Assembly (NCBI RefSeq): GCF_019929575.1
Contig: NZ_JAHZPU010000011.1
Span: 1-56,044 of the forward strand
Length of the DNA stretch: 56,044 bases
Source of the DNA: Streptococcus infantis
Lineage (GTDB): Bacteria > Bacillota > Bacilli > Lactobacillales > Streptococcaceae
Reading direction: 5' to 3'
The notes beneath the pieces are model-generated. The model ran no database searches, had not been told where the DNA came from, and saw nothing but the letters and a program-made list of their open reading frames with translations. This document shows, piece by piece, positions 12,067-22,915 of this stretch. The position numbers and the translations under genes were made by a program. The number at the start of each line of letters is the position of its first letter. The first letter of the stretch is position 1.

Positions 12067-14220
12067 ATGAAATTTAGTAAACGGCATTATCGTCCTCAGG
12101 TAGACCAGATGGACTGCGGTGTGGCTTCATTAGCCATGGTCTTTGGTTATTATGGTAGTTATTATTCTCTGGCTCACTTGCGAGAGTTGGCCAAGACGAC
12201 CATGGATGGGACTACGGCTTTAGGCCTAGTCAAGGTTGCTGAGGAGATAGGTTTTGAGACGCGAGCAATCAAGGCGGACATGACCTTGTTTGATTTGCCG
12301 GATGTAACTTTTCCTTTTGTGGCTCATGTGCTTAAGGAAGGGAAATTGCTCCATTATTATGTGGTGACTGGCCAGGACAAGAACAACATTCATATTGCTG
12401 ATCCAGATCCTAGTGTTAAGCTGACCAAGATTTCTCGTGAGCGCTTTGCCAAGGAGTGGACAGGAATCACTATATTTATGGCACCATCTCCGAGTTATCA
12501 GCCTCATAAGGAACAAAAAAATGGTCTGCTTTCCTTTATCCCTATATTAGTGAAACAGCGAGGTTTGATTGTTAATATCGTTTTGGCGACACTCTTGGTA
12601 ACCTTGATTAACATTGTGGGTTCTTATTATCTGCAGTCTATCATTGACATTTATGTGCCAGATCAGATGCGCTCGACACTGGGAATTATTTCGATAGGGC
12701 TAGTCATCGTTTATGTCCTTCAGCAAATCTTATCTTATGCCCAGGAGTATCTTTTACTTGTTTTGGGGCAACGCTTGTCGATTGACGTGATTTTATCCTA
12801 CATCAAGCACGTTTTTCATTTGCCCATGTCCTTTTTTGCAACACGCAGGACAGGTGAAATCGTGTCTCGTTTCACGGATGCAAATAGTATCATCGATGCA
12901 CTGGCTTCGACTATTCTGTCGATCTTTTTGGATGTATCTACTGTCTTGATTATTTCAGTAGTTCTATTTTCGCAGAATAGCAATCTCTTTTTCATGAGTT
13001 TACTAGCCCTTCCTATCTACACAGTGATTATCTTTGCTTTTATGAAGCCTTTTGAAAAGATGAATCGAGATACCATGGAAGCCAATTCTGTTCTGTCTTC
13101 TTCTATCATTGAGGACATCAATGGCATTGAGACTATTAAATCTTTGACCAGTGAAAGCTCCCGTTACCAAAAGATTGACAAGGAATTTGTGGATTATCTG
13201 AAAAAATCTTTTACCTACAGTCGGGCAGAAAGCCAGCAAAAGGCTCTGAAAAAAGTTGCCCAACTCTTACTCAATGTTGGTATTCTCTGGATGGGGGCTC
13301 TGCTAGTCATGGACAATAAGATGAGTCTGGGTCAGTTGATTACCTATAATACATTGCTTGTTTATTTCACAAATCCTTTGGAGAATATCATCAATCTGCA
13401 AACCAAGCTTCAGACAGCGCAGGTCGCTAATAACCGTCTGAATGAAGTTTATCTGGTTGCGTCTGAGTTTGAGGAAAAGAAAACAGTCTCAAATTTGAAC
13501 TTGTTAGAAGGGAATATAGCTTTCAAGCAGGTTCACTACAAGTATGGCTATGGTCGAGATGTCTTGTCGGACATCAATCTAACCATTTCGCACGGTTCTA
13601 AGGTGGCTTTTGTGGGGATTTCAGGGTCCGGTAAGACGACGTTGGCTAAGATGATGGTTAATTTTTACGATCCTAGTCAGGGAGAGATTAGTCTGGGTGG
13701 TGTCAATCTCAATCAGATTGATAAAAAGGCTCTGCGCCAGTACATCAACTATCTGCCTCAACAACCCTATGTCTTTAACGGAACGATTTTGGAGAATCTT
13801 CTCCTTGGGGCTAAGGAGGGGACAACCCAAGAGGATATCTTACGGGCGGTCGAGTTAGCAGAGATTCGGGAAGATATTGAGCGCATGCCACTGAATTACC
13901 AGACAGAATTGACTTCGGATGGGGCAGGAATTTCAGGTGGGCAACGTCAGAGAATCGCTCTGGCGCGTGCTCTCTTGACAGATGCTCCTGTTCTGATATT
14001 GGACGAGGCGACCAGCAGTCTGGATATCTTGACAGAGAAGCGAATTGTCGATAATCTGATGGCTTTAGATAAGACCTTGATTTTCATTGCTCACCGCTTG
14101 ACCATTGCTGAGCGGACAGAGAAGGTTGTCGTTTTGGATCAGGGCAAGATTGTCGAAGAGGGTACACATATGGATTTACTGGCTCAGGGTGGATTTTACA
14201 CCCATCTAGTGAATAGTTAG
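12067..14220 (+). CDS. comA: Competence peptide export ABC transporter ComA
   Basis: This 717-residue peptidase-containing ABC transporter cuts double-glycine leaders and exports competence-stimulating peptide and, in known strains, bacteriocins. The N-terminal C39 peptidase domain (about 1-140) has DQMDCGVASLAM with catalytic Cys17, LHYYVVTG (His) and IADPDP (Asp). Six membrane segments fill about 160-450. The ATPase domain (about 480-717) shows GISGSGKTT (Walker A), ISGGQRQRIALARAL (signature), VLILDEATSS (Walker B) and IAHR (switch His). All key residues are present. AAAGGAG precedes the ATG. comB follows 12 bases later. Confidence 0.97.
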   Translation: MKFSKRHYRPQVDQMDCGVASLAMVFGYYGSYYSLAHLRELAKTTMDGTTALGLVKVAEEIGFETRAIKADMTLFDLPDVTFPFVAHVLKEGKLLHYYVVTGQDKNNIHIADPDPSVKLTKISRERFAKEWTGITIFMAPSPSYQPHKEQKNGLLSFIPILVKQRGLIVNIVLATLLVTLINIVGSYYLQSIIDIYVPDQMRSTLGIISIGLVIVYVLQQILSYAQEYLLLVLGQRLSIDVILSYIKHVFHLPMSFFATRRTGEIVSRFTDANSIIDALASTILSIFLDVSTVLIISVVLFSQNSNLFFMSLLALPIYTVIIFAFMKPFEKMNRDTMEANSVLSSSIIEDINGIETIKSLTSESSRYQKIDKEFVDYLKKSFTYSRAESQQKALKKVAQLLLNVGILWMGALLVMDNKMSLGQLITYNTLLVYFTNPLENIINLQTKLQTAQVANNRLNEVYLVASEFEEKKTVSNLNLLEGNIAFKQVHYKYGYGRDVLSDINLTISHGSKVAFVGISGSGKTTLAKMMVNFYDPSQGEISLGGVNLNQIDKKALRQYINYLPQQPYVFNGTILENLLLGAKEGTTQEDILRAVELAEIREDIERMPLNYQTELTSDGAGISGGQRQRIALARALLTDAPVLILDEATSSLDILTEKRIVDNLMALDKTLIFIAHRLTIAERTEKVVVLDQGKIVEEGTHMDLLAQGGFYTHLVNS

Positions 14221-14232
14221 AGAGGAAAAAAG

Positions 14233-15582
14233 ATGCAATCAGAATTTTTAGAGAGTGCAGAGTTTTACAATCGTCGTTACCATAATTTTTCTAGTTATGT
14301 GATTTTTCCAAGTTTTATCTTGTTTTTGTTCCTGCTAGTCTTTTCAATCTTTGCACAAAAGGAGATAAGCTTGACAACTGGTGCTACTGTCGAACCTAGT
14401 CGTATCCTTGCAAATATCCAGTCAATTAGCAACAATCGTATTATTTCCAATCATTTGGAAGAAAATAAGTTGGTCAAGAAGGGAGAACTTTTGGTTCAAT
14501 ACCAAGAAGGGGCAGAAGCGATTCAGGCTGAGAGTTATGCTAGTCAGTTGGAAATGCTCAAGGATCAGAAGGTTCAACTGGAGTATTTAAAAGCAAGCCT
14601 TCAATCAGGAAGTGATCAATTTCCTGAAGCAGATAAATTTGGCTATCAGCACAGTTTTTTAGATTATTTGAATCAAGGTGCTAGTCTGCGGAGTCAGGTT
14701 GAGCAACAAAATGCTAGTATATCATCTCAAAATGCAGCAGCAAGCGGTAGTCAGGCAGAATTAGGCAATCTCATCGGTGAAACGCAGTCCAAAATTAAAG
14801 AATATCAGCAGGCCAAGACTGCTATTCAAACTGATGGAGTCTTAGAGAGTGATCATCCAGCTTATGCAATTTATCAATCTTATCAGTCAACAAAAGAGCA
14901 GGGATCGGAAGCCAAACAGCAGGCCTTGTCTCAGCTAGATGCTCACATCACTCAGTTGGAGTCAACTCTTGCAGGTTATCGAGTACAGTATGCAGGTTCA
15001 GGAGCCCAGCAAGCCTATGCCTCTGGTTTAGGAAGTCAGTTGGATTCATTAAAATCTCAGCAATTAGCTAAGGTGGGCCAGGAATTAACGCTTTTGGAAC
15101 AAAAAATTCTTGAAGCGGAGTCAGGTAAAAAAATTCAAGGAAACCTTTTAGAGAAGGGAAAAATCACAGCAACAGAAGATGGTGTTCTACATCTGAATCC
15201 TGAGCATAGTCGATCTACTATCATACCAGAAGGAACTATCCTTGCTTACCTTTTTCCGCAGTTGGCAAGAGAGAGGAAGGCAAAACTGACAGCTTATATT
15301 AGTTCTAAGGAAGTGGCTGGTCTCAAGCATGGAAATGAGGTACGATTTACAACGGTAACGGATGCTAATAAGCAACTAGTCTTGACATCCAAGATTACCA
15401 ATATCGATACCAGTGCGACTCAGACAGAAAAGGGCAATTTCTTTAAATTGGAGGCAGAGACCGACTTGAGTGCTGAACAAGCAGAAAAACTTCGTTATGG
15501 ACTTGAAGGTCGTTTAACCATGATTAGAGGTAAGAAGAGTTTCTTACGCTACTATCTTGACCGCTTTTTGAAACAAGAATAA
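14233..15582 (+). CDS. comB: Competence export accessory protein ComB
   Basis: This 449-residue protein is the membrane-fusion-like partner of ComA. It has an N-terminal cytoplasmic stretch, one membrane segment at about 22-43, and a long Gln-rich coiled-coil region (about 95-300) flanked by lipoyl-like half motifs ([22 protein letters not shown] start near residue 50 and [12 protein letters not shown] near 310). This is the HlyD-type bacteriocin accessory layout. It is co-transcribed with comA from the candidate ComE site and is followed by a terminator. Confidence 0.95.
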   Translation: MQSEFLESAEFYNRRYHNFSSYVIFPSFILFLFLLVFSIFAQKEISLTTGATVEPSRILANIQSISNNRIISNHLEENKLVKKGELLVQYQEGAEAIQAESYASQLEMLKDQKVQLEYLKASLQSGSDQFPEADKFGYQHSFLDYLNQGASLRSQVEQQNASISSQNAAASGSQAELGNLIGETQSKIKEYQQAKTAIQTDGVLESDHPAYAIYQSYQSTKEQGSEAKQQALSQLDAHITQLESTLAGYRVQYAGSGAQQAYASGLGSQLDSLKSQQLAKVGQELTLLEQKILEAESGKKIQGNLLEKGKITATEDGVLHLNPEHSRSTIIPEGTILAYLFPQLARERKAKLTAYISSKEVAGLKHGNEVRFTTVTDANKQLVLTSKITNIDTSATQTEKGNFFKLEAETDLSAEQAEKLRYGLEGRLTMIRGKKSFLRYYLDRFLKQE

Positions 15583-15612
15583 AGTTTTCATTTTAACTCA
15601 AATCAATCTTGG

Positions 15613-15648
15613 AAAATCGCAAATGAAAAATTGTTTGCGATTTTTCTG
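15613..15648 (+). terminator. Rho-independent terminator
   Basis: AAAATCGCAAA (15613-15623) pairs with TTTGCGATTTT (15634-15644), followed by T. It ends the comAB transcript. Confidence 0.85.
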
Positions 15649-15675
15649 TACTTTTTCAGATATAATATCAAATAT

Positions 15676-15718
15676 AGTTCGTGGAATATTTGATTTTTAG
15701 TGTCTGTTGTGTTAGAAT
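15676..15718 (+). promoter_or_regulatory. purC promoter with possible PurR box
   Basis: TGTTAGAAT (TAGAAT at 15713-15718 with TG two bases upstream) is a usable extended -10, 33 bases before purC. An AGTTCG at 15676-15681 gives CGAACT on the other strand, the core of PurR-type boxes (CGAAC). Placement 30-40 bases upstream of the -10 agrees with activator use in related bacteria. The match is short, so confidence is limited. Confidence 0.35.
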
Positions 15719-15750
15719 GATGTAAAGTAATACGAAAGGCGAACAAGAAA

Positions 15751-16458
15751 ATGTCCAGTAAACTTATTTATACGGGAAAAGCTAAAGATATCTATACTAC
15801 AGAAGACGAAAATGTGATTAAGTCGGTCTACAAGGACCAGGCCACTATGCTGAATGGAGCTCGCAAAGAGACCATAGAGGGGAAAGGTGTGCTGAATAAT
15901 CAGATTTCGTCTCTTATTTTCGAAAAATTGAATGCGGCTGGTGTGGCGACACACTTTATCGAACGTATTTCTGACACAGAACAACTCAATAAGAAGGTGA
16001 CCATCATTCCTTTGGAGGTTGTGCTTCGTAACGTGACTGCTGGTTCTTTCTCAAAACGTTTCGGTGTTGAAGAAGGTTTGGACTTGAAAACTCCAATCGT
16101 TGAATTTTACTACAAAAACGATGATTTGGATGATCCCTTTATCAATGATGAGCATGTGAAATTTTTGGATATTGCCAACGATGAGCAAATCGCTTATATC
16201 AAGGAAGAAACACGCCGTATCAATGAATTGCTGAAAGATTGGTTTGCACAAATTGGTCTTCGTTTGATTGACTTCAAATTGGAATTTGGTTTTGATAAGG
16301 ATGGTAAGATTATCTTGGCAGACGAATTTTCACCGGATAACTGTCGCCTTTGGGATGCTGAAGGTCATCATATGGACAAGGATGTTTTCCGTAGGGATTT
16401 GGGCAGTCTGATAGATGTTTATAAGGTTGTATTGGAAAAATTGCAGGACTTGAAGTAG
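15751..16458 (+). CDS. purC: SAICAR synthetase PurC
   Basis: This 235-residue enzyme joins aspartate to CAIR with ATP, giving SAICAR. Motifs include YTGKAKDIY at the N-terminus (ATP loop), [16 protein letters not shown] at about residue 88, and DFKLEFGFD and [14 protein letters not shown] near 170-205. Its length matches bacterial PurC. It is the first gene of the pur run. Confidence 0.96.
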   Translation: MSSKLIYTGKAKDIYTTEDENVIKSVYKDQATMLNGARKETIEGKGVLNNQISSLIFEKLNAAGVATHFIERISDTEQLNKKVTIIPLEVVLRNVTAGSFSKRFGVEEGLDLKTPIVEFYYKNDDLDDPFINDEHVKFLDIANDEQIAYIKEETRRINELLKDWFAQIGLRLIDFKLEFGFDKDGKIILADEFSPDNCRLWDAEGHHMDKDVFRRDLGSLIDVYKVVLEKLQDLK

Positions 16459-16461
16459 TCT

Positions 16462-16491
16462 CTTTGAAACGGGAAACCTCCGTCTTCAAGA
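16462..16491 (+). other. Hairpin in the purC-purL gap
   Basis: TTGAA-ACGG pairs with CCGT-CTTCAA with a one-base bulge. There is no T-run, so it is not a standard terminator; it may adjust expression between purC and purL or protect the 3' end. Confidence 0.35.
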
Positions 16492-16519
16492 GCGTGTTTG
16501 AATAGAAAAAGGAAATAAA

Positions 16520-19500
16520 ATGGATAAACGTATTTTCGTTGAGAAAAAAGCTGATTTTCGTGTCAAATCGGACTCTTTAGTAAAAGAATTACAGCATAAT
16601 CTTCAGTTGAAAACCTTGAAGGATCTTCGGATTATGCAGGTTTACGATGTCTTTAATTTGGCAGAGGATTTGTTTGCGCGTGCGGAAAAACATATCTTTT
16701 CTGAGCAAGTGACTGATACTGTTTTGGATGAAGCTGCAATCAAGGCAGATCTTGAGAAGGTTGCTTTCTTTGCGATCGAAAGTTTGCCTGGTCAATTTGA
16801 CCAACGTGCAGCATCTTCACAAGAAGCTTTACTTTTGCTTGGTAGTTCAAATGATGTAACAGTGAACACAGCACAACTTTACTTGGTCAATAAGGATATT
16901 GATGCGAATGAGTTGGAAGCTGTCAAAAACTACCTTTTGAACCCAGTGGACTCTCGTTTCAAAGACATCACTGTTGGCATTGCTAAACAGGATTTCTCTG
17001 AGTCTGACAAGACCATTCCAAGTTTGGATTTCTTTGAAACTTATACGGCAGAAGATTTTGCTAAGTATAAGGCAGAGCAAGGATTGGCAATGGAAGTGGA
17101 TGACCTTCTATTCATTCAAGATTACTTCAAGTCTATTGGTCGTGTGCCAACTGAGACTGAGCTTAAGGTTTTGGATACTTATTGGTCTGACCACTGCCGT
17201 CACACCACTTTCGAGACGGAGTTGAAAAACATCGACTTCTCAGCTTCTAAATTCCAAAAACAATTGCAAGCGACTTATGACAAGTATATTGCCATGCGTG
17301 ATGAGTTGGGACGTACCGAAAAACCTCAGACTTTGATGGATATGGCGACTATTTTTGGCCGTTATGAGCGTGCTAATGGTCGTTTGGATGATATGGAAGT
17401 ATCTGATGAAATTAATGCCTGCTCAGTTGAAATTGAAGTGGATGTCAATGGTGTCAAAGAACCATGGCTTCTCATGTTCAAAAATGAAACTCACAACCAC
17501 CCAACGGAGATCGAACCATTTGGTGGAGCTGCTACTTGTATCGGTGGTGCCATTCGTGACCCATTGTCAGGTCGTTCCTACGTTTACCAAGCCATGCGTA
17601 TCTCAGGTGCTGGTGATATTACAGCTCCAATTTCAGCGACTCGCGCTGGGAAATTGCCACAACAAGTGATTTCTAAAACAGCGGCTCACGGTTATTCTTC
17701 ATATGGTAACCAAATTGGTCTTGCAACAACTTATGTTCGTGAATACTTCCACCCAGGTTTCGTTGCTAAGCGTATGGAGCTAGGTGCTGTTGTCGGTGCG
17801 GCTCCTAAGGGAAATGTGGTTCGTGAAAAACCTGAAGCTGGTGATGTGATTATCTTGCTCGGTGGTAAGACTGGACGTGACGGTGTCGGTGGTGCGACCG
17901 GTTCTTCTAAAGTTCAAACGGTTGAGTCTGTTGAAACAGCTGGTGCTGAAGTTCAAAAAGGGAATGCCATCGAAGAACGTAAGATTCAACGTCTTTTCCG
18001 TAATGGGGATGTGACCCGTCTGATTAAGAAATCAAATGACTTTGGTGCTGGTGGTGTCTGTGTGGCTATCGGTGAATTGGCTGATGGTCTTGAAATTGAT
18101 CTAGACAAAGTGCCATTGAAATACCAAGGTTTGAACGGTACAGAAATTGCTATCTCTGAATCTCAAGAGCGTATGGCTGTGGTAGTTCGTCCAGAAGATG
18201 TAGATGCCTTCATTGCAGAATGTAACAAAGAAAATATTGACGCGGTTGTCGTTGCGACAGTGACTGAAAAACCAAATCTTGTTATGCACTGGAATGGCGA
18301 AACCATCGTTGATTTGGAACGTCGTTTCCTTGATACAAACGGTGTACGTGTAGTTGTGGATGCTAAGGTAGTTGACAAGGATGTCAAGTTTCCAGAAGAA
18401 CGCCAAACATCTGCCGAAACCCTTGAAGCTGATACTCTTGAAGTCTTGGCTGACCTTAACCATGCCAGTCAAAAAGGTTTACAAACAATCTTCGATAGCT
18501 CAGTTGGTCGTTCAACAGTCAATCACCCACTTGGTGGTCGCTACCAAATCACACCAACTGAAGCTTCTGTACAGAAATTGCCAGTCCAACATGGTGTGAC
18601 AACAACTGCTTCTGTCATGGCGCAAGGGTTCAACCCTTATGTAGCAGAATGGTCTCCATATCATGGTGCTGCTTATGCGGTCATCGAAGCAACCGCTCGC
18701 TTGGTTGCTGCTGGTGCAAACTGGTCTAAGGCTCGTTTCTCTTATCAAGAATACTTCGAGCGTATGGATAAACAAGCAGAGCGTTTTGGTCAACCAGTAT
18801 CAGCTCTTCTTGGATCAATTGAAGCTCAGATTCAACTTGGTTTGCCATCTATCGGTGGGAAGGACTCTATGTCTGGTACCTTTGAAGAATTGACAGTACC
18901 ACCAACCTTGGTTGCTTTTGGTGTCACAACTGCAGATAGCCGTAAGGTCCTTTCTCCAGAATTTAAAGCTGCTGGTGAAAATATCTATTACATCCCAGGT
19001 CAAGCTTTGGTCCAAGAAATTGACTTTGATCTGATCAAGTCTAACTTTGCTAAATTTGAAGCCATCCAAGCTGACCACAAAGTGACGGCAGCATCAGCGG
19101 TCAAATATGGTGGTATCCTTGAAGCTCTTGCCCTTGCAACATTTGGTAACCATATTGGTGCCACTGTAACCCTTGAAAATCTTGAGACTGCCCTAACAGC
19201 TCAATTGGGTGGATTCGTCTTCACATCTCCTGAAGAGATTTCAGGTGTTGCCAAGATTGGACAAACAGCAGCTGACTTTACACTTACTGTCAATGGTGTA
19301 ACGCTTGATGGAAACAAGCTTGACAATGCCTTCCAAGGTAAATTGGAAGAGGTTTACCCAACGGAATTTGCACAAGCAACTGAGTTGGAAGAAATACCTG
19401 CTGTGGCATCAGATGCTGTGATCAAAGCTAAAGAAACAGTTGAAAAACCAGTAGTTTACATCCCAGTATTCCCAGGTACTAACTCTGAATATGACTCCGC

Positions 19501-20245
19501 CAAGGCCTTTGAAAAAGAAGGTGCAAAAGTCAACCTGGTACCATTTGTCACACTGAATGAAGAAGCGATTGTCAAGTCTGTTGACACCATGGTTGCCAAC
19601 ATCGAAAAAGCGAATATTATCTTCTTTGCAGGTGGTTTCTCAGCAGCCGATGAACCAGACGGATCTGCTAAATTTATCGTTAACATCTTGCTCAATGAAA
19701 AAGTACGTGCAGCCATTGATAGCTTCATCGAAGGTGGTGGTTTGATTATCGGTATCTGTAACGGATTCCAAGCTCTTGTCAAATCAGGTCTTCTTCCATA
19801 TGGAAACTTTGAAGATGCAAGCAGCACGAGTCCAACCCTCTTCTACAATGATGCTAACCAACACGTTGCTAAGATGGTGGAAACACGTATTTCCAACACT
19901 AATTCACCATGGCTTGCCGGAGTTGAGGTTGGTGATATCCATGCCATCCCAGTATCACACGGTGAAGGTAAATTTGTCGTGACAGCTGAGGAATTTGCAG
20001 AGCTTCGTGACAATGGTCAAATCTTTACCCAATATGTTGACTTCGAAGGTAAACCAAGCATGGATTCAAAATACAATCCTAACGGATCTGTGAATGCGAT
20101 TGAAGGTATCACCAGCAAGAACGGTCAAATCATTGGTAAGATGGGTCACTCAGAACGTTTCGAAGACGGTCTCTTCCAAAATATTCCAGGAAATAAAGAC
20201 CAGCACCTCTTTGCATCAGCGGTTAAATACTTTACTGGAAAATAA
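16520..20245 (+). CDS. purL: Phosphoribosylformylglycinamidine synthase PurL (single large form)
   Basis: This 1241-residue enzyme converts FGAR and glutamine to FGAM with ATP. It is the single-chain form, with synthetase halves fused to a glutaminase. Visible parts are DTYWSDHCRHTTFET (about 217), FKNETHNHPTEIEPFGGAATC (about 314, given in part), GGKDSMSGTF (about 775), and the C-terminal class I glutaminase with GGFSAADEPDGSA, GICNGFQAL (nucleophile Cys about 1079) and SHGEGKF (His). The codon use favours high expression. It follows purC with its own AAAGGA site. Confidence 0.97.
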   Translation: MDKRIFVEKKADFRVKSDSLVKELQHNLQLKTLKDLRIMQVYDVFNLAEDLFARAEKHIFSEQVTDTVLDEAAIKADLEKVAFFAIESLPGQFDQRAASSQEALLLLGSSNDVTVNTAQLYLVNKDIDANELEAVKNYLLNPVDSRFKDITVGIAKQDFSESDKTIPSLDFFETYTAEDFAKYKAEQGLAMEVDDLLFIQDYFKSIGRVPTETELKVLDTYWSDHCRHTTFETELKNIDFSASKFQKQLQATYDKYIAMRDELGRTEKPQTLMDMATIFGRYERANGRLDDMEVSDEINACSVEIEVDVNGVKEPWLLMFKNETHNHPTEIEPFGGAATCIGGAIRDPLSGRSYVYQAMRISGAGDITAPISATRAGKLPQQVISKTAAHGYSSYGNQIGLATTYVREYFHPGFVAKRMELGAVVGAAPKGNVVREKPEAGDVIILLGGKTGRDGVGGATGSSKVQTVESVETAGAEVQKGNAIEERKIQRLFRNGDVTRLIKKSNDFGAGGVCVAIGELADGLEIDLDKVPLKYQGLNGTEIAISESQERMAVVVRPEDVDAFIAECNKENIDAVVVATVTEKPNLVMHWNGETIVDLERRFLDTNGVRVVVDAKVVDKDVKFPEERQTSAETLEADTLEVLADLNHASQKGLQTIFDSSVGRSTVNHPLGGRYQITPTEASVQKLPVQHGVTTTASVMAQGFNPYVAEWSPYHGAAYAVIEATARLVAAGANWSKARFSYQEYFERMDKQAERFGQPVSALLGSIEAQIQLGLPSIGGKDSMSGTFEELTVPPTLVAFGVTTADSRKVLSPEFKAAGENIYYIPGQALVQEIDFDLIKSNFAKFEAIQADHKVTAASAVKYGGILEALALATFGNHIGATVTLENLETALTAQLGGFVFTSPEEISGVAKIGQTAADFTLTVNGVTLDGNKLDNAFQGKLEEVYPTEFAQATELEEIPAVASDAVIKAKETVEKPVVYIPVFPGTNSEYDSAKAFEKEGAKVNLVPFVTLNEEAIVKSVDTMVANIEKANIIFFAGGFSAADEPDGSAKFIVNILLNEKVRAAIDSFIEGGGLIIGICNGFQALVKSGLLPYGNFEDASSTSPTLFYNDANQHVAKMVETRISNTNSPWLAGVEVGDIHAIPVSHGEGKFVVTAEEFAELRDNGQIFTQYVDFEGKPSMDSKYNPNGSVNAIEGITSKNGQIIGKMGHSERFEDGLFQNIPGNKDQHLFASAVKYFTGK

Positions 20246-20353
20246 GATTTGCAGATTTTCTAATAGATAAGCATCAGTAAATGTAAAAACAAGTAGATGT
20301 AACTTGCGATAATTGAAAATGATTTGTTGTTGCGAGTGAAACGAGCTTCTACC

Positions 20354-20389
20354 GTATCATTCCGCTGTAGTATCGCTAAGGAATGATAC
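20354..20389 (+). other. Long-loop hairpin before purF
   Basis: GTATCATTCC (20354-20363) pairs perfectly with GGAATGATAC (20380-20389) around a 16-base loop. It lies 24 bases before the purF start with no T-run. The 168-base gap 20246-20413 otherwise shows no gene. It could be a post-transcriptional control element or a minor repeat. Confidence 0.45.
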
Positions 20390-20413
20390 AGAAATAAAAA
20401 TTAGGTATATAAA

Positions 20414-21856
20414 ATGACATACGAAGTAAAATCTCTTAATGAAGAATGTGGTGTTTTTGGTATCTGGGGTCACCCAGACGCTGCCAAATTGACCTATTTT
20501 GGACTCCATAGTCTTCAGCACCGTGGTCAGGAGGGGGCGGGGATCCTCTCCAATGACCATGGACAATTGAAGCGTCATCGTGATATGGGGCTTTTATCAG
20601 AAGTCTTCAAAAATCCTGCTAATTTGGATAAATTGACAGGAAGTGGAGCGATTGGACACGTGCGTTATGCGACTGCGGGAGAAGCCTCTGTAGACAATAT
20701 CCAACCTTTCCTATTCCGCTTTCACGATATGCAGTTTGGTTTGGCTCATAATGGGAATCTGACCAATGCAGAATCTCTCAAGAAAGAATTGGAACAAAGA
20801 GGAGCAATCTTTAGCTCGACTTCAGATTCGGAAATCTTGGCTCATCTCATTCGCCGTAGCCACAATCCAAATCTGATGGGTAAAATTAAGGAAGCGCTCA
20901 GTCTTGTCAAAGGTGGTTTTGCTTATCTCTTGATGTTTGAAGATCAGTTAATTGCAGCGCTTGATCCAAACGGCTTCCGTCCTCTGTCAATCGGGAAAAT
21001 GACGAATGGAGCAGTAGTGGTTTCATCTGAGACCTGTGCCTTTGAAGTAATCGGTGCTGAGTGGATTAGCGATGTGAAACCAGGCGAGATTGTCATCATT
21101 GATGACAATGGCATCCAGTATGACAGCTATACAAACGATACTCAACTGGCTATCTGTTCCATGGAGTATATTTACTTTGCTCGTCCTGATTCCAACATCC
21201 ACGGTGTCAATGTTCATACGGCACGTAAGCGAATGGGAGCTCAATTGGCACGTGAGTTCAAGCATGAAGCTGATATCGTAGTTGGGGTACCAAACTCCTC
21301 ACTCAGTGCCGCTATGGGCTTTGCGGAAGAATCAGGTTTGCCAAATGAAATGGGTCTTATCAAGAATCAATATACACAACGGACCTTCATCCAACCAACT
21401 CAAGAATTGCGCGAGCAAGGAGTTCGTATGAAACTCTCTGCAGTATCTGGTGTTGTTAAAGGAAAACGTGTGGTCATGATTGATGACTCTATTGTGCGAG
21501 GAACAACATCTCGTCGTATTGTCCAACTTTTGAAAGAAGCGGGGGCATCAGAAGTACACGTTGCCATTGGTAGTCCTGCTCTTGCCTATCCATGTTTCTA
21601 CGGAATTGATATCCAGACACGTCAGGAGCTGATTGCGGCCAATCATACGGTCGAAGAGACTCGCCAAATCATAGGTGCGGATAGTCTGACTTATCTTTCT
21701 ATTGATGGATTGATTGACTCTATTGGGATTGAAACAGATGCGCCAAATGGCGGTCTCTGTGTGGCTTACTTTGATGGGAACTATCCAACTCCTCTCTATG
21801 ATTATGAAGAAGAATATCGTAGAAGTTTGGAAGAAAAAACGAGTTTTTACAAATAA
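20414..21856 (+). CDS. purF: Amidophosphoribosyltransferase PurF
   Basis: This 480-residue enzyme makes phosphoribosylamine from PRPP and glutamine, the first committed step. The N-terminus MTYEVKSLNEECGVFGIWGH has a short propeptide ending before Cys12, the glutaminase nucleophile. The PRPP loop VVMIDDSIVRGTTSRR is at about residue 355. Further conserved text is QHRGQEGAGI and HNGNLTN. All active-site regions are present. Confidence 0.97.
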   Translation: MTYEVKSLNEECGVFGIWGHPDAAKLTYFGLHSLQHRGQEGAGILSNDHGQLKRHRDMGLLSEVFKNPANLDKLTGSGAIGHVRYATAGEASVDNIQPFLFRFHDMQFGLAHNGNLTNAESLKKELEQRGAIFSSTSDSEILAHLIRRSHNPNLMGKIKEALSLVKGGFAYLLMFEDQLIAALDPNGFRPLSIGKMTNGAVVVSSETCAFEVIGAEWISDVKPGEIVIIDDNGIQYDSYTNDTQLAICSMEYIYFARPDSNIHGVNVHTARKRMGAQLAREFKHEADIVVGVPNSSLSAAMGFAEESGLPNEMGLIKNQYTQRTFIQPTQELREQGVRMKLSAVSGVVKGKRVVMIDDSIVRGTTSRRIVQLLKEAGASEVHVAIGSPALAYPCFYGIDIQTRQELIAANHTVEETRQIIGADSLTYLSIDGLIDSIGIETDAPNGGLCVAYFDGNYPTPLYDYEEEYRRSLEEKTSFYK

Positions 21857-21892
21857 AATTCCTCATTGAAGGAAAGGAAAAGGAATAAACAA

Positions 21893-22915
21893 ATGACAAA
21901 TAAAAATGCTTATGCCCAATCAGGTGTGGACGTTGAAGCGGGTTATGAAGTTGTTGAACGGATTAAAAAACACGTTGCACGTACGGAACGTGCGGGTGTT
22001 ATGGGAGCTCTTGGTGGTTTCGGTGGTATGTTCGACCTTTCAAAAACAGGTGTCAAAGAACCTGTTTTGATCTCAGGTACAGATGGTGTTGGAACAAAAC
22101 TCATGCTGGCTATCAAGTACGACAAACACGATACCATCGGACAAGACTGTGTGGCCATGTGTGTCAACGATATCATTGCTGCAGGTGCAGAGCCTCTCTA
22201 CTTCTTGGACTATATCGCAACTGGTAAAAATGAACCAGCTAAACTAGAACAAGTCGTTGCTGGTGTGGCTGAAGGTTGTGTGCAAGCTGGTGCAGCCCTT
22301 ATCGGTGGTGAAACGGCTGAAATGCCTGGTATGTACGGTGAAGATGACTATGACTTGGCTGGGTTTGCTGTAGGTGTTGCAGAAAAATCTCAAATCATCG
22401 ACGGTTCAAAAGTAGCTGAAGGGGATGTGATTCTTGGGCTTGCTTCAAGTGGTATCCACTCAAATGGTTACTCACTTGTTCGTCGTGTCTTTGCTGATTA
22501 CACAGGTGAAGAAGTTCTCCCAGAATTGGAAGGGAAGAAACTTAAAGACGTTCTTTTGGAACCAACTCGTATCTACGTCAAAGCAGCATTGCCACTCATC
22601 AAAGAAGAACTGGTCAACGGAATCGCCCACATCACAGGTGGTGGTTTCATCGAAAATGTACCACGTATGTTCTCAGATGACTTGGCTGCTGAAATTGATG
22701 AAAGCAAAGTCCCAGTTCTTCCAATTTTCAAAGCTCTTGAAAAATATGGCCAAATCAAACACGAAGAAATGTTTGAAATCTTCAACATGGGTATCGGTCT
22801 CATGCTTGCAGTAAAACCAGAGAATGTGGAACGTGTCAAAGAACTTCTTGACGAACCAGTTTATGAAATCGGTCGTATTGTGAAGAAGATAGATGCAAGT
22901 GTGGTGATTAAATAA
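21893..22915 (+). CDS. purM: Phosphoribosylaminoimidazole synthetase PurM
   Basis: This 340-residue enzyme closes FGAM to AIR. Motifs are [20 protein letters not shown] (about 84-93), [11 protein letters not shown] (about 139) and [12 protein letters not shown]. The start at 21893 is preferred over an upstream in-frame Met at 21866 because GGAAAAGGAA lies in front of it and the protein family starts here. Its stop overlaps the purN ATG by one base. Confidence 0.96.
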   Translation: MTNKNAYAQSGVDVEAGYEVVERIKKHVARTERAGVMGALGGFGGMFDLSKTGVKEPVLISGTDGVGTKLMLAIKYDKHDTIGQDCVAMCVNDIIAAGAEPLYFLDYIATGKNEPAKLEQVVAGVAEGCVQAGAALIGGETAEMPGMYGEDDYDLAGFAVGVAEKSQIIDGSKVAEGDVILGLASSGIHSNGYSLVRRVFADYTGEEVLPELEGKKLKDVLLEPTRIYVKAALPLIKEELVNGIAHITGGGFIENVPRMFSDDLAAEIDESKVPVLPIFKALEKYGQIKHEEMFEIFNMGIGLMLAVKPENVERVKELLDEPVYEIGRIVKKIDASVVIK

